Positions 12,548 to 26,790 of a stretch of DNA of 64,000 nucleotides are shown here, piece by piece. Source of the DNA: Spinellus fusiger (Eukaryota; Mucoromycota; Mucoromycetes; Mucorales; Phycomycetaceae). The stretch's first letter is position 1. Each line of letters begins with the position of its first letter. Made by a program: the position numbers and the translations under genes. The stretch spans positions 124,001 through 188,000 of the forward strand of contig JALLLS010000016.1 in the NCBI GenBank assembly GCA_025094145.1, in the 5' to 3' direction. The notes beneath the pieces are model-generated. The model saw only the letters and a program-made list of their open reading frames with translations, had not been told where the DNA came from and did not search any database.

Positions 12548-15500
12548 AATCAATTCTTTCTTTATTGCTTCTTTTTGGTACTTGGCACTTGTGTCATTTA
12601 CTTGTACATTTATTTCATAATCTCTTGTATTGATGCTTCTTCATTCTCCTCTTTTGTAATACATATTCTTCTGCTGTTTCACTCAATGGTTATCAATTAT
12701 CAGTACAACGTACTGCGAGATACTTTTGTACCAACAGTGTTTTGTATCACTTCATATATCAAGCGATCAAATACGCCTAACTAAATAGCGCGTCATAACC
12801 GCTTGAGACGCCCATTGTATTCACCTCCGCCTAGTACTACACGCTTGAAATAGAACAGTTTTGCCACTTTTTTTTTCTCGTTTTAAGAATAAAAAAAGAT
12901 TGAGACTTTGACCATCGATGAAACAACCTTTTTCTTGTGTGTGTATTTGTGCAAAGCATTAGATAAGTACATAAGTATATAGGCAAACACCTCTTTATTG
13001 TATATACTGAATTATTTTTTAAAGTGTTTAGTACTAGAATGTCTTTTCTATTGTTGTATCCTTTTTCATTGATGATTATCAAAGCGCGGATTATTATTAT
13101 TTTGTAATGGCGAACAAGAGATGATAAAAAAAAACATCACACACTATAGAACATTGGCCTGTCAGTAGCACCTGAGTCACCAACGACTACGATTTTTTTT
13201 TAAAAAAAAAAAGAAAACAAGGGGCATTTATCTTTGATAAGTTTGCATGATAAAACAATAAATGTTATATTGGCATCTATTTATTTATTTTTGAAAACAA
13301 ACAAGAAAAAAAAAACTTTCTTTTTATTTAATATAAGTCAGTCCCTAAAAACCCATCGCCTTTCTTCTACAAAAAGGAAAACAAAATAAAGGTGCTTGTG
13401 GTGAGATACATTGAGAAAAAGAAAGAGAAATATGAAAAGTAGGTCATTCTTCTATATTATTAGCACTGATAGTATTACTTCTTTTTTCTCTTTCTTCCAT
13501 GGCCAAGTGATTGTACACTTGATATAACTCTCAAGTCATTTCTTTTGACTCCGTTAATGTAGAGTATAAAAGGAAAACAAGCTATTTTTTCAGAAATAAA
13601 AATAATGGGGTTTTTTTGTCTCTATAAGCTCGTTGGCAATGTATTCTTTTGTAACAATATTCTGAGCTATTGATGTGTCATTCTTTCATCATCACTCTGC
13701 AAATACAAGAATAAGTATTCATATTGATAACAGTCCCTTGTAGATTTTTTTTTGTATTCACTAATGAGCAAATCGTCTCTTGTTTTATTTCATGTTTCCA
13801 GAAGTGTCACTGATGTAAATTTAATACATAGAATCCAGAATTCGATGAAATAATTGCATTAATATCAGTAATGTTTCCAGAAGAGTGTATTCTTTACACA
13901 ATAAATTAGGCTTGTAACTCTATTTTCTTTTGTAAAACCTTGTTTGCTGCAGTGCCACACATCGGTCAATGGAAGCTGTATATTTCGTATATCTCGTGTA
14001 TTTCGTATACCAACTTATTAATCTTCACTTTGTCACGTGATCCATTCTTACTTTCAAATATGCTTCCTGTAAACTGATAGCCTTGCTTTTATACAGTGCT
14101 TTAGCTTTTTTATATTCTTATACAGTGCTTTAGCCTAAAATGAGACAATCACAATAATTGAGACAATGCAAATTCATTTTTATAGACATTTTAATAAAGG
14201 TACTAGACAACTATTTAACCAGTAAATCATATATTTTTTGTAGAGAATACTATATTAATGTACAATTGAGCTCTTGGTGGTGTGTCCATAGAGCAGTCAT
14301 AGTTTTGTAGCGATTGTTCATTCTGTCCTGATGTATTTCACAGCAAATGTAGTATCTCATATTACTATCTATTAGTGACACGAATAACATAAATAATAAA
14401 TAGGCCTACAGCATTCCTGCTCATATACAGACACCACTGGCTATAGAAAAGAAAAAGATTTTTTCTCCACTAGCAATAGTCTACCAATAACGAAATGCTC
14501 TTTTGCAGTGATGACTACGCTCATCCAAAATAGAGTGTCTTTGAGCACTCCTGTGTTCACGTCTCATTTATTGAAGTGTCTCTTATTTCTTAAATCGTCT
14601 TATTTTAGGTCAAATCACTATATGCCAGATAATGAACGGGTTCTTTTCTCATGCTAATAATTGACACCAGCAGCTAGTCTTTTTTTTTCAATTATTATTA
14701 CTATTATTATTACTATTTTCTTATCCAATAAAGAGATCTCAGTGATCTCAGCCCAATGACTATACTTCATAGGCATACTATCCATGCACTGAAAAAGGGC
14801 GTTCCATCACTGATAGCTTTAGGAGCTTAAAACCTTTTCTTTTTCTTTTTCTTTATTTGTTCAATCCTAAAACAGGTTTTATTTTCTACGGACAAAAAAA
14901 GGGCATTGCGCCAAGTGTGAATGGGTCTATTTTCTTTTTAGAGATCAAACACTGTTTGATCTTATGACTGACACCTAATAGAGAAATGAATAGGAATGAC
15001 TGTAGATTCCATAAGTGGCGTGTCTTTCTTTTTTCTCTTATGCCCCTGTCTCTTTTGATTCCATCAGTTTAGTATCCTTAGACTCGCAAAGAAGAAGAAA
15101 ATAGTTGATCCTAATTAGAGTGTTGAATGGATTCAAAAGAGGCAACTAAAGAAGAGGAGAGAAATATGGCATTATTTCTAGTATTCCCTTGAAAAATAAA
15201 ATAGAAACAATATGTGGTGTAAATAAAGAAAATTTCATTTAGAATGACTAAGAAATACTTTATTTTCTCTCACAAAAATAGGAAAAAGAGAAAAGCTGAG
15301 TTGATATGGACTTACCCCTGTTTTTCTTCCCTAATATTTTTTGTGTTTCCTTGATTTGCCACTTCTTTTAAGGAAACTAATATTTCGACACTTGTAAGCA
15401 CAGCCTCAACACCTTACACCCTATTTTCCAAGACTATGGGTCAGTTTTCTAAAGAAAATTAAGAAGAAAAAGAAGAAAAGATTCAAAAACAAAACTTTAT

Positions 15501-15700
15501 TTTAATAAAGTACTTAAAGATATTCAATGTCAAAAACTACTGGCTATTTAGAGTAGATACTTCTATACTACAGTTTCATTCTTGACTCATTCTTAGTTAT
15601 TGTTTTAAGATTGTTTACCTAAAAAGGCATTTTAAACAACCAGCCATCTAGGCTCGGATGATATCAAAACAGAATATGACACCAAGGAATAGATATAGCA
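12548..15700. other. Gene-poor A+T-rich stretch
   Basis: No gene seen. It contains many homopolymer runs, including an 18-bp T/A block near 13193-13212, and scattered short hydrophobic frames typical of A+T-rich non-coding DNA. Nothing resembled a tRNA or rRNA by eye. Confidence 0.5.
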
Positions 15701-15704
15701 CAAG

Positions 15705-15741
<37 letters not shown>
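15701..15741. repeat. (AC)n microsatellite
   Basis: Uninterrupted dinucleotide repeat of about 20 units in intergenic DNA. Confidence 0.95.
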
Positions 15742-15742
<1 letters not shown>

Positions 15743-18073
15743 CCCAATGTATCCATAATCATAGAAAACAACAAACAATAACAGCCTCTGGTTCTGATAA
15801 ATGAGTGAAGAACAGGTGGTAGAGAAACAGTGAGAATGAAGAGTATATTAGGGAAGGGTTCTTTCTACTCTATGGCAATGTTGGTTCTCCTGCTCAATAC
15901 ACCCATCTGCAGCATCAATGAGCAAGCTACCTGCTGATATATATATTTTTTACCATAAAGCCTCTAGTAGAGATAGCTTGATGAATAAACTACAGTATTA
16001 ACAAATTGGGCCAAAAACATCGCCATTGAACAAAAGACTTGGCCGTGCACAACAAGAAATTTAGACAAGAGCCAATAGGAGGAATATTTTCTGCTGATAT
16101 AAGTACTGGATCAATCATAGAAAACAAGATGTGTCGATTCAAGCCTATCTTTAACATGCATTTCCTAGATTACTAACATTGGTACCATCTGTTTTCTTTA
16201 GGACATCATTATTGCTATCTCTTTTGTGTGGTGGCTTGGTTGGCTAATGATCTTTTTGACAAAGGCTTTATCAACAGGTGGCCAACTCAACTTGTCAAAC
16301 ATCTTCTCTTGCTGTTTCTTTGTTATCATCAGTGTTAATACTATCTCTATCTATAGATAAGAATGAATAGTTTACTAATGAGTGAGAATGTATACCATTG
16401 AATAGATCATGACTATTTACTCTATGAAGTTAAGGTGTAGAGTGTCAAAGTCGCAATTTTAGGTTTCAAGATAGCAATTCCCTTACACTTCATGCGAATT
16501 TGAGAACAATTAAAGTTGGAATATAGCCCTCTCTATGGGCCAGGCTAACTTTATAGTGTCTAGATTTCCTTATTGCCTTGATTGCTAAAAAGAGAACTGT
16601 CTTTATCAATAAGGTAGTGTTTGTGGTTATTAGGCTTTCATTGTGCAAGATGTGTATTTTGAATAAGACTATCTTATTTTCTAAATTAAATGAAACAGGA
16701 GAGTCTGTGGATTCTCAAATGACCAGTGTATTCCAGTATGTCCAGATAATAAATCATTCAAATCAATGATTATCAAGCAAGTATCAGCTGGAAGATAGAT
16801 GATAATTGTGATAAATAAGTATAACTAACATTCTCTGTCTCTCTGTCTCTCTCTCTACCAGAAAATAGATCTATCTTTTGTATTTAGGATTTCGTTTTAT
16901 TTATTCTTTTTACTCTAATATAGCCTATCTTCAAGACATCAGTTCTTGTGTAATAGAGAAAGGTGGAGGGGAAGAGGACAAATGAAAATAACAATAATAA
17001 AAGGTACTAGCTACGGAAGACTGGTTCTAATACACCGTCATCTTGTATTGTTATGAATGTGTTTAAAATCAAGTCATGGATGTGACAGACAATTCATTAT
17101 TTTCTTTTATCTATCTAATAAGGTGCATTCAAAGCGATATACCAGAGTAGATAGGAGAGATTGAGATTCTTAAGACTACAATGAAATGAAATATCAACAT
17201 AGACTCTAAAAGACTATAGCATTTCATTATCTCGCCACTGTAGATGCTCCGCCTTATGCTAGAATTTTCATTTTTTATTTCAAATGTCTATTTTATAGCC
17301 ATTTATCCCTCCTACTTTCTCTTTTCAGCCATTCATATATTCTTTCAGCTATATTATTCCTCGATTTCTTTATATCTTCATGTTCATAGTCTTGTAGTTG
17401 AAGGTATATTCTGTGTACAATCTACTACTTATTTTTATTAAACTCACAAGAGTACTCTTAATACACACTCTACAACAGACTACAGAACAACACTCACAAA
17501 TAAATATTTTCGTTTGTATAGACATTGTTGCTTTTGTTTGGTGTTCTAAATGTATATATTTGTAGAAATATACAAATGTTTCAAAATACAAATACAACCA
17601 TCATGCCACACCATTTATACATATTTATACATATTTATACATATTTATACATAGATGCATGCATATGCACATGTACACATATGCACATGCACATGTACAC
17701 ATAAAACTATGACTGTGGATTCTATACGTTCATGGAACTATTACTTAGCAATGGGTAGACTGAATGCTGTGTTGTATTGATAAACAAAGTACCCCTTCTT
17801 TTTGCTCAAAATATACTTTGTGGAATTACAAACTATTATGTACTGATGACAATAACAATGTTTACTCGGAATGCCGATACTGGAGATACAAACACAAACT
17901 GTTCATGTTACTTACTTTTCAATCACTCTTTTCCCTATGCAATGATTGTCCTAACATGTACTAAGCACAGACATCATTATACACAATAGATAAAGTTGAC
18001 TATTTTACTCATAGGACACAATGCCTTGTATTAAATATCTTAATAGTATAAACCTGAGATAGAATGACTGTGA
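15742..18073. other. Gene-poor stretch downstream of OSH3
   Basis: No gene recognised. A short direct repeat of atttatacat units occurs at about 17610-17655, followed by alternating purine-pyrimidine DNA (gcatgcatatgcacatgtacac) to about 17705. The right end should include the 3' UTR of the minus-strand OSH3-like gene. Confidence 0.5.
17608..17705. repeat. Tandem atttatacat repeat plus alternating purine-pyrimidine tract
   Basis: About four 10-bp atttatacat units are followed by roughly 45 bp of strictly alternating pyrimidine-purine sequence built from tgcaca/tgtaca words. Such tracts can adopt non-B structure. No gene overlaps it. Confidence 0.85.
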
Positions 18074-21000
18074 TTACCAAATATCTATTAGATCATTAGG
18101 CCATTGACCCAATTCACGTAATTTCCAGTATTCTCCACTGAACTGCCATGATGTACTGGCCTCATTCTGCTCCATTGAAGGATCCACAAGATGAGTATGA
18201 ATATAATCATCTGGCAAAAGCTTAAACCAACGTGGCTCCCATGGTATATTTTGCATCTCCATTTCTTTACGGCGATCGCGTTGTTTTTGTTCTATTCTCT
18301 GCTTTTCCAGATCAGCCTCATCCACACGTCCTAATGCCAAGGATGAGCATGCTGTATATAAATAAACACTCAATCAAAGCACAAGTCACCTTTCTCATAC
18401 AATTGTTGATCAGGACGAAGTCTTGTATCTGTCTTGGGAAGATGACCTTTCTCTATGGATGTTACTTCATTCAATTGAACACTAAACAGTGTAAATCCGT
18501 AATATTTCTCATATTCTTCTGCCTTGGGTGCATTGGCAGTCCACAACACCGAGAGTGTTTGTTTGTTCATGTCCAATTCTTCTGCTAATTGCTCACTCCA
18601 TTTCCCTACCACTCGCCTACACTTTGTATTGTTTTTATCAAACAGAGTAATGATAACATCATTGCGCTGTGTGGGGGCACCAAACAAACCTCCCCCTGTC
18701 CCTTCTTTAAAGGTAACAATGGCATACTCTTCTGTTGCGTGGTTCACTACTTTCATTTCTCCTGCATGCTCAAGGTATTTGCCACCTGCGATCATATTTC
18801 GCATCCAGCTAGAGGGTTTTGAATAAGTGAAATGATCATTGGAGCCATGAAGAGTAACATGAAAAGTGCCTTCTGTAATGAACTCCATGGATTTGCCCCA
18901 AAACTTGCTTCTGATCTTTGTGGATTGCCACATGGAGTAGTTCTTGGATTCTGCATGTGCCTTGTGAGTTACAATGGTGATGGGACTATTAGCAGTTTAC
19001 ATGCAACATCATCTGTTCTATAGTGTATTTATCTTACTGCTATCACCAGTGGATTATGCGACACCTTCTCTGAGATGAATCGAAACCCCTTTTCAGGGCG
19101 AATGCATTCATAAGTTTCTGTCATCATTGGATTGAATGGCTTGGTTGAAGCATAAAAAATCAATACTCTTTTGTTTTTGTAGTAAGAACAGAGCAGTGAG
19201 GAGATGTACCTTTCTTCCAATGCGATGTTGGGAGGAAGCATAGCCAGAGACAGCAAACACAACCACATACATTAATCTGTCCATGGTATCTGTACAAAGG
19301 GAGGCCTTGTCTAAGAGTTCAGAGTACTCCATGTCCTCGCACGCCTTTTGCAGTAGACTAATAGGCTCATTCATACTAATAGGCATTGTCACTGTGGACA
19401 GATCTTTGCCAATATTCTTTCTAAAGATGGATAAAGCAGAGCCAGTATCTCCTACAGTGGGTGAAGGTAGATTTCTACGACGCTCAACATTGGCTAACTT
19501 GCCAATATCAATAGGTGAATAGGCGGATGTGTTATCATAGCTGTCTGTTGTTAACACATATTATTATTATTATTATTATTATTATTGAAAGCAATTCAAG
19601 TGTTACTACTACTAAATAGCGATACAAATATAATAGAATACATACCTTCTTCCCCATCACTGCTATCATCTGCAGCTGTGGCACCATTGGTGTCTGCCAC
19701 AAGACAGTATTCTTCTTCACTTGAGAAGGTATCCTCGGCATCAAAGAACTGATCTGAGAACAGCGATGTCTGTGACCGTGTTCCTCTCTCATGCATTACA
19801 TAGCCCACCACTCCTTCATATCCCTCTTTCGCTGTCTTTTCTTCTTGGAGTAGTCCAATACTAGGACTCTTTAAGAATAAGTGAGAGCGACGGTTGGCTC
19901 TGTTGGGAGATATCTTGTATGTCTCCTGCACACTCTTCCACAGTCTTTGTTGATCATAGATTGTTGCCGATACCTGTTTCTGCTGTTTTGCCAGTTCATC
20001 TGCCATCTTCTTCAACTCTTCTACCCATGGCTTAGGGTCAGGTGCTCTTGCTATTTGTTTCTCCATATCATAAATCATCTTTGCCATGGCATCTGACTGC
20101 TCATCTAAATGAGAAGCACCCTGGATCCCACTTTCTATCATTGTCTTTATGTCCTGTCCTGCCTTTAATGAATCCATCACAGTGGCGCCTTGATTGTCCA
20201 GAGCCTTGGGACTTTCTTCTTCTTCACTGGCATTCAGGTGGTAGGCCTTTAATGAATCCAACCATTTCGTATGTTCTTCCACAGTGAATGTCTTCAAGTG
20301 ATAAAGCGTGGTGCCAGAATCAATGTGGATCAGTCGCTGTTTGGGATGACTAGAGATAGCAGAGACCATAATCTGCAATGATCCACGTATGATGCTGTTG
20401 GGCTCCACAGAGTACGACAGAACACCCGAGGAAGACAAAACAAACCAGCGTTTTGCCCAACCTATATATGTAAATAGACGTAAATGCAGGGTTGACGATG
20501 AGATGTCCAGCCATGCCCACGACTAAGACTAGGACTATTCTCTTTTCCTCTGATAAAACCTCATGTCGATGCTACCTTGTATTCTTTTACGCTTCTTTTT
20601 TAATAGCCAGCCTGACATGCATGTAGTAGGCGTGGGAGGTAAAGAGGCGACGGCTGCTTCCAACAAAACGACTGAAAATGTCAGCATCTTGGCTGTATTT
20701 CTTGAAAAGGTATTGTCTGTCCAGAACAAGATACTTTATATTAATAATAATAATAAAAAGAAAAGGTTCTTTTCTTTCTTTCTTTTCTTTCTTTCTGCTT
20801 ACCAAAGACAAGCACATAGTTGCCAGGTTCTTCTACAATATAAGAGTTTTCTATTTTGACTTTGCTGGATTGCATGTCTTGAATTGGAATAATCTCGTCA
20901 AGTCCCTGTTCTTTGAGTCGTGAAGAAACCACAGATTTTGCTCGTAACCTTCCATAGCCGTGATGATGAGTGCTTTGGGGAGATCCCTGATGTGTTGATA

Positions 21001-21388
21001 CGATGGAGGGTGCTGGTGAAGGGTCATGTGCTGTGCTGTAGTTTGTGGTACTGATTCTATCTTCATGGTCCAAGGACAAATAATGTCCTATAGACTCATG
21101 TTAGCCGCATGTCAGTCTCATTGAGGCGAGTTGGGTGAGCGAATGAATGAATCAGTCACCTTGCTGTGGGTCTATACTGGTTTGCTCATAAGATGAGGCA
21201 CGTTTCATCCGAGATTGTAGTCTAGGAATCTCGAATGAGGGTGTGGAGACTTGGGGTTTTCTTCTGTAAAGACCAAATGAAATGTTGTTCTTTTGGGTGG
21301 CAAAAGACCAGTGGATAGTTGTTCCCTTTGTAGCCACATAGACATAATGCAGATACGAGTCTCTTGGCTGGACTTGAACAACTTCCAT
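18074..21388 (-). CDS. OSH3: Osh3-type oxysterol-binding protein (GOLD-PH-FFAT-ORD)
   Basis: Lipid-exchange protein of ER-plasma membrane contact sites, by family. Start ATG at 21388 ([15 protein letters not shown]); stop at 18074. The order is a split GOLD domain (first exon 21388-21160, closing with NYVLVFDNTFS across an intron), a PH domain beginning [21 protein letters not shown], a helical middle region, an FFAT-like motif DQFFDAED followed by acidic residues, then the ORD ([18 protein letters not shown] ... AVSGYASS ... [13 protein letters not shown] ... [17 protein letters not shown]). The C-terminus has the usual [20 protein letters not shown] segment. At least eight canonical introns restore a continuous frame, so it looks functional. 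Oddity: the EQVSHHPP signature reads EKVSHNPL. First of three consecutive minus-strand genes on this side of the window, each with its own intergenic gap. Confidence 0.9.
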
Positions 21389-21883
21389 ACTCAAAAAGAG
21401 ATAGAGTCAATATATAAAAAGGAGCAGAAAGGTAGAAAGGTAGAAAGGTAGAAAAAGAAAGAAAAAGAGAAAGAGAGAAATGGCAAAGGGTTTTCCCCCT
21501 TTTTCTTTTTTCTTTCTTTCTTTCTTTCTTTCTTTCTCATTCTCTCATTCTCTTTCTTTCTTTCTTTTTTATACTATGAATAATGGATATGGCATGTTGA
21601 GTGGATTGGAGTGCTATTCTACCTTTGTTTCTTCCATCTTGGACCCACTGTATGCTTTATAGAAAGACACAAAAGTAGGATAGTTATTATTTGTAAGTCC
21701 TATTGATGGTTGTGTTTGGCATAAAGAAGTACTAAGAAGGATACTAGTCAAAGAGGCCTATCTACTCTATCACTATAGCATTTTATATTCTTCTATTCGT
21801 AGCGTACTTTCTATTCTTAGTGTACTTTCTAGAAAGCAAATCATTGTGTATTATTAAGTAGGCTTATTTTGCTCTCTACAATA
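21389..21883. other. Intergenic spacer between OSH3 and the PEF gene
   Basis: Holds the OSH3 upstream region with a gaaa/gtaga-rich run (21420-21480) and a complementary ctttctttc-rich run (21500-21570). Together these could pair as an imperfect purine-pyrimidine hairpin. No gene seen. Confidence 0.5.
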
Positions 21884-22993
21884 TTAGGCCTGTTGACGCA
21901 CCACAAGATCCAAGAACTGTACACATTTCTTTAGCTGCTATTTCTTCCCCCGTTCTCCGTTATTGTTTGGCTTACCTGTTCATAGTTGATCTGGATCCAA
22001 CCATCACTATCTGTATCGAATGTTCGGAAGGAGTCTGTGAGTGTCTTTACAGTAACACATGCTTGGACAAAGTTATCAAAGGTCACATTGCCACGACCTG
22101 TCATGGATTTGGTGCCTAAAGATGTAAGTCACACTTGTCCCTTTTCCATGCTCCCTTGATCATTTCCCTCTTCTTATTGGGAGGCTTCTTTAAACCTCCC
22201 CTTTAGTCATCAATAACACACTTACCAAAACGGTCGAACTTCTGAATAAGCACGGTAATGAACTTATCAGAGACATTGTAACCAAAGGCACGCAATGCAT
22301 TGGCCATTTCTCCACGGTCAATGCTACCAGAGCGATCGGTATCAAATGCCTGGAAGCACTTTTTCCATTCCTCGATGTATTTCCACAGACCAGTGAATTC
22401 ATGAAAATTAATAGTGCCAGTATTGTCTATTATTATTATTATTATTATTATTATGGCACCAGCGCATTCTATGCCTAACACACACACACACTTACCTGTA
22501 TCAAACATATTCACCATTGTACGCACTGTTTCAATATTGAAAGGACTCCAGTCTCCATTAATAAGTGCATGTTGTAGTTCATTTACAGTCAATACACCAG
22601 AGTTATCAGTATCTACAGCCTTGAACCATCCCCACAACTGTAGGTCAGCACCAGGAGGGGGTCCTTGCTGTTGTCCTGGAGGTCCTGGAGGTCGTGCCTG
22701 ACCTATATTAGAAATAGATAAACAAACGAATCCTTCTCTTTCTCTCTCTTCTACATATATATCTACTCTTATAGTTAGTTACCTTGAGGACCCTGTCCAC
22801 TCTGATGCTGTCCATAACTTCCATAGTTCTGTTGCCCACTTGGTGGAGGTGCTCCATAGTTCTGTTGCCCACTTGGTGGAGGTGCTCCATAGTTCTGTTG
22901 CCCACCTGGTGGAGGTGCTCCATAACTGTTAGGTGACTGTTGATAGCCACCCTGATAGTTGTGTTGCTGTTGTTGCTGGTCAGAATGTGACAT
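21884..22993 (-). CDS. Penta-EF-hand calcium-binding protein (PEF1/ALG-2 type)
   Basis: Cytosolic Ca2+ sensor of the PEF family, which in yeast (Pef1) and animals (ALG-2, peflin) links calcium to budding, ESCRT and COPII functions. ATG at 22993 (MSHSDQQQQQ); the last exon ends FLDLVVRQQA at a TAA at 21884. The N-terminus is Gln/Gly/Pro/Tyr-rich with three tandem NYGAPPP-type repeats, as in peflin. EF-hand loops are visible: DTDNSGVLTVNE, DTDNTGTINFHE, DTDRSGSIDRGE, a longer non-canonical fourth loop (DRFGTKSMTGRGNVTFDN), and DTDSDGWIQINYEQ. Introns are short, and one contains a tat-type microsatellite (22430-22455). The last intron is followed by an exon coding only the final residues. Family firm, exact orthologue not separable. 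Confidence 0.88.
22830..22925 (-). repeat. 33-bp coding tandem repeat in the PEF N-terminus
   Basis: Three near-identical units encode GAPPPxGQQNY in the disordered N-terminal domain. Unit identity is high at DNA level, implying recent expansion or homogenisation. Confidence 0.85.
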
Positions 22994-23171
22994 TGGAAAA
23001 AGTGAAATATAAAAGGTATAAACGTAGGCGCAGTCGGCATGTCAAGCTCAATTAAAAGTCGTGTGATGCGGAGTTACTGGTAATAGACCTCAGTGCGTGG
23101 GCTATTCCAAGTTGACAGTTTGGAAACAGAGAATAAACTCCGTAATTTCAGCCATCCTAATTACTATTAGG

Positions 23172-23340
23172 GATGTTGTTATAGCAACAGATATTGTTGC
23201 TGTTGTTATTAGTTTTATTATTACACTAGTGTTGTTATAGCAACAGATATTACTACTAATATTACCCTAGTGTTGTTATAGCAACAGATATTACTACTAA
23301 TATTACCCTAGTGTTGTTATAGCAACAGATATTATTATTA
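23172..23340. repeat. 41-bp tandem repeat carrying a small hairpin word
   Basis: The 21-bp word starting gttgttatagcaacag occurs four times (starts near 23174, 23231, 23272, 23313). The last three are exactly 41 bp apart. Each word includes a gttg/caac inverted pair around ttatag. It lies between the PEF start and the Nudix gene stop. Confidence 0.9.
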
Positions 23341-23454
23341 CAGAACAAGCCAGTCTATCTATAGGCATAAAGAATACATTCCATTCAGTGTCACACCAAC
23401 TACACTTGCAAGAGCTCAAGAAATAGACACAACAAAACACGCGTTTATTCTTGT

Positions 23455-25363
<1,909 letters not shown>

Positions 25364-26219
25364 GAGACGTGAACAGAGTATGAGAAAAGCAAAGAGTGCT
25401 TGAAATAAATATATAAATATATAAAAGGCAGTAGGTTGGCAAAAATAAAGTATTGTGATTCGCTAAAAAAAAGGAATAAAGAATATCAGATAGTACCGAA
25501 ATTATGCTACGTGCTACACGCTTATAACTGAGTCCTACATTTTATGACAATCCTACAACCTCAACAATATATATATATATAAATATATGTATAAATATAA
25601 ATATAAATAAATAGAGGGGTGTATTGATAAATCGATAAAAAAATAGTCTCCTCGTCTGCTTATATTATTATTGATAAAAAAAGTATGTTCTATATGAGCC
25701 TTAATGTTTGCATTTGTAGTTTTTATTGACTTTATGCATGAATATATCAAATATCAGATTTTATTGCCTCTATTGAATTGTTTATGATTGGCTTCTTATA
25801 TCAGCAAAAAGTTGTATCTAGTATGGCTATAGGAGAATAACCCAATTTCCTACAGATTCTATCTATACTTTTGGCTGTTCCAATGTAAATTACTCCTAAA
25901 CACACCCTTTGTACTCTGTACCTGTTGTCTATAATGCACACTTTGTAGTTGACAATGACATGCTATTGGAAACTGCTATAGAGTGAATAACATTGATCAT
26001 AGGTCCACTTTGTAAAATATAGAGTTTGTTAAATATTACTTGGACAGGCACAAAAGAGTAAACCAGAAACATGTATTAAGATACTACTCTTTTAACCTCA
26101 TAGACAAGTAATTACCTACCTATATCTTAAAAACAGTACACTATCAACACATACAACCATACCAATTCAATACTCTTCTCTGTTATCATTTAATATGAGA
26201 ACTGCTTATCCTGAATATT
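25364..26219. other. Intergenic A+T-rich stretch
   Basis: Contains (ta)n and ataaatataa repeats at 25407-25430 and 25567-25615. No gene recognised. Confidence 0.5.
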
Positions 26220-26790
26220 AAGTGACAGACAAAAGAAATGAATGTCTTTTTTTTAATTAAAAAAAATCCTGTGTTGCTTTTCTTCTTTCTCATAACACTA
26301 CCTTTTGCTGTTGTAATGTTTGACTCATCCAACACAATGAGCATCTTTGTCAGAACCACTGAGATGTATAGAAAAGATGCCAACATTGAGACTCACTCGG
26401 CTATCCTCTATCAGATGGTGAACATGAACTCTACTCTAAACTCAAATCTCTCTCATAAACTGTCATTCACCACCTATAGGAGGAGAATGCAAGGCCTCAT
26501 ATGAGTAGAACAACTCAAGAGTGGAAGGGAGTCAATGGCATAACAATGGTCAATGACTAGTCCTTACCCAGTCCTGATCTCAATCCAATGAAGCATCTGT
26601 GGGGTTGCCTCATAAAGACTATTAGGATAGATAAAAAGGCACTCTATTAAACAAAAGTTAAAGTCTATTGTAGTGCGAGTGGTGTTGAATAAAGGCAATA
26701 GACAGTCTCATTACCAGCATGAGGTCGAGATGTCAGACTGTGATAGAACCATAGATTGATAGTAGTTACCAAGGGATCTTGAAATAGAAA
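26220..26790 (+). mobile_element. Tc1/mariner-like transposon remnant, internally deleted (copy 1)
   Basis: Opens with a frame reading FDSSNTMSIFVRTTEMYRKD after a ctcataacac leader. It ends with a trace of the DDE C-terminus (PSPDLNPMKHLWGCL) and a tail containing ctcattaccagcatgaggt. Both ends match the longer copy at 53280-54440 while the middle is missing, so this is a deleted, non-autonomous relic. Several frame breaks are present. No clear terminal inverted repeats were identified. Confidence 0.7.

Noticed and set aside
15701..15741. Possible CRISPR-like or telomeric repeat
   Set aside because: Simple (AC)n microsatellite. No spacers, and no telomere-type TTAGGG array was seen anywhere in the window.
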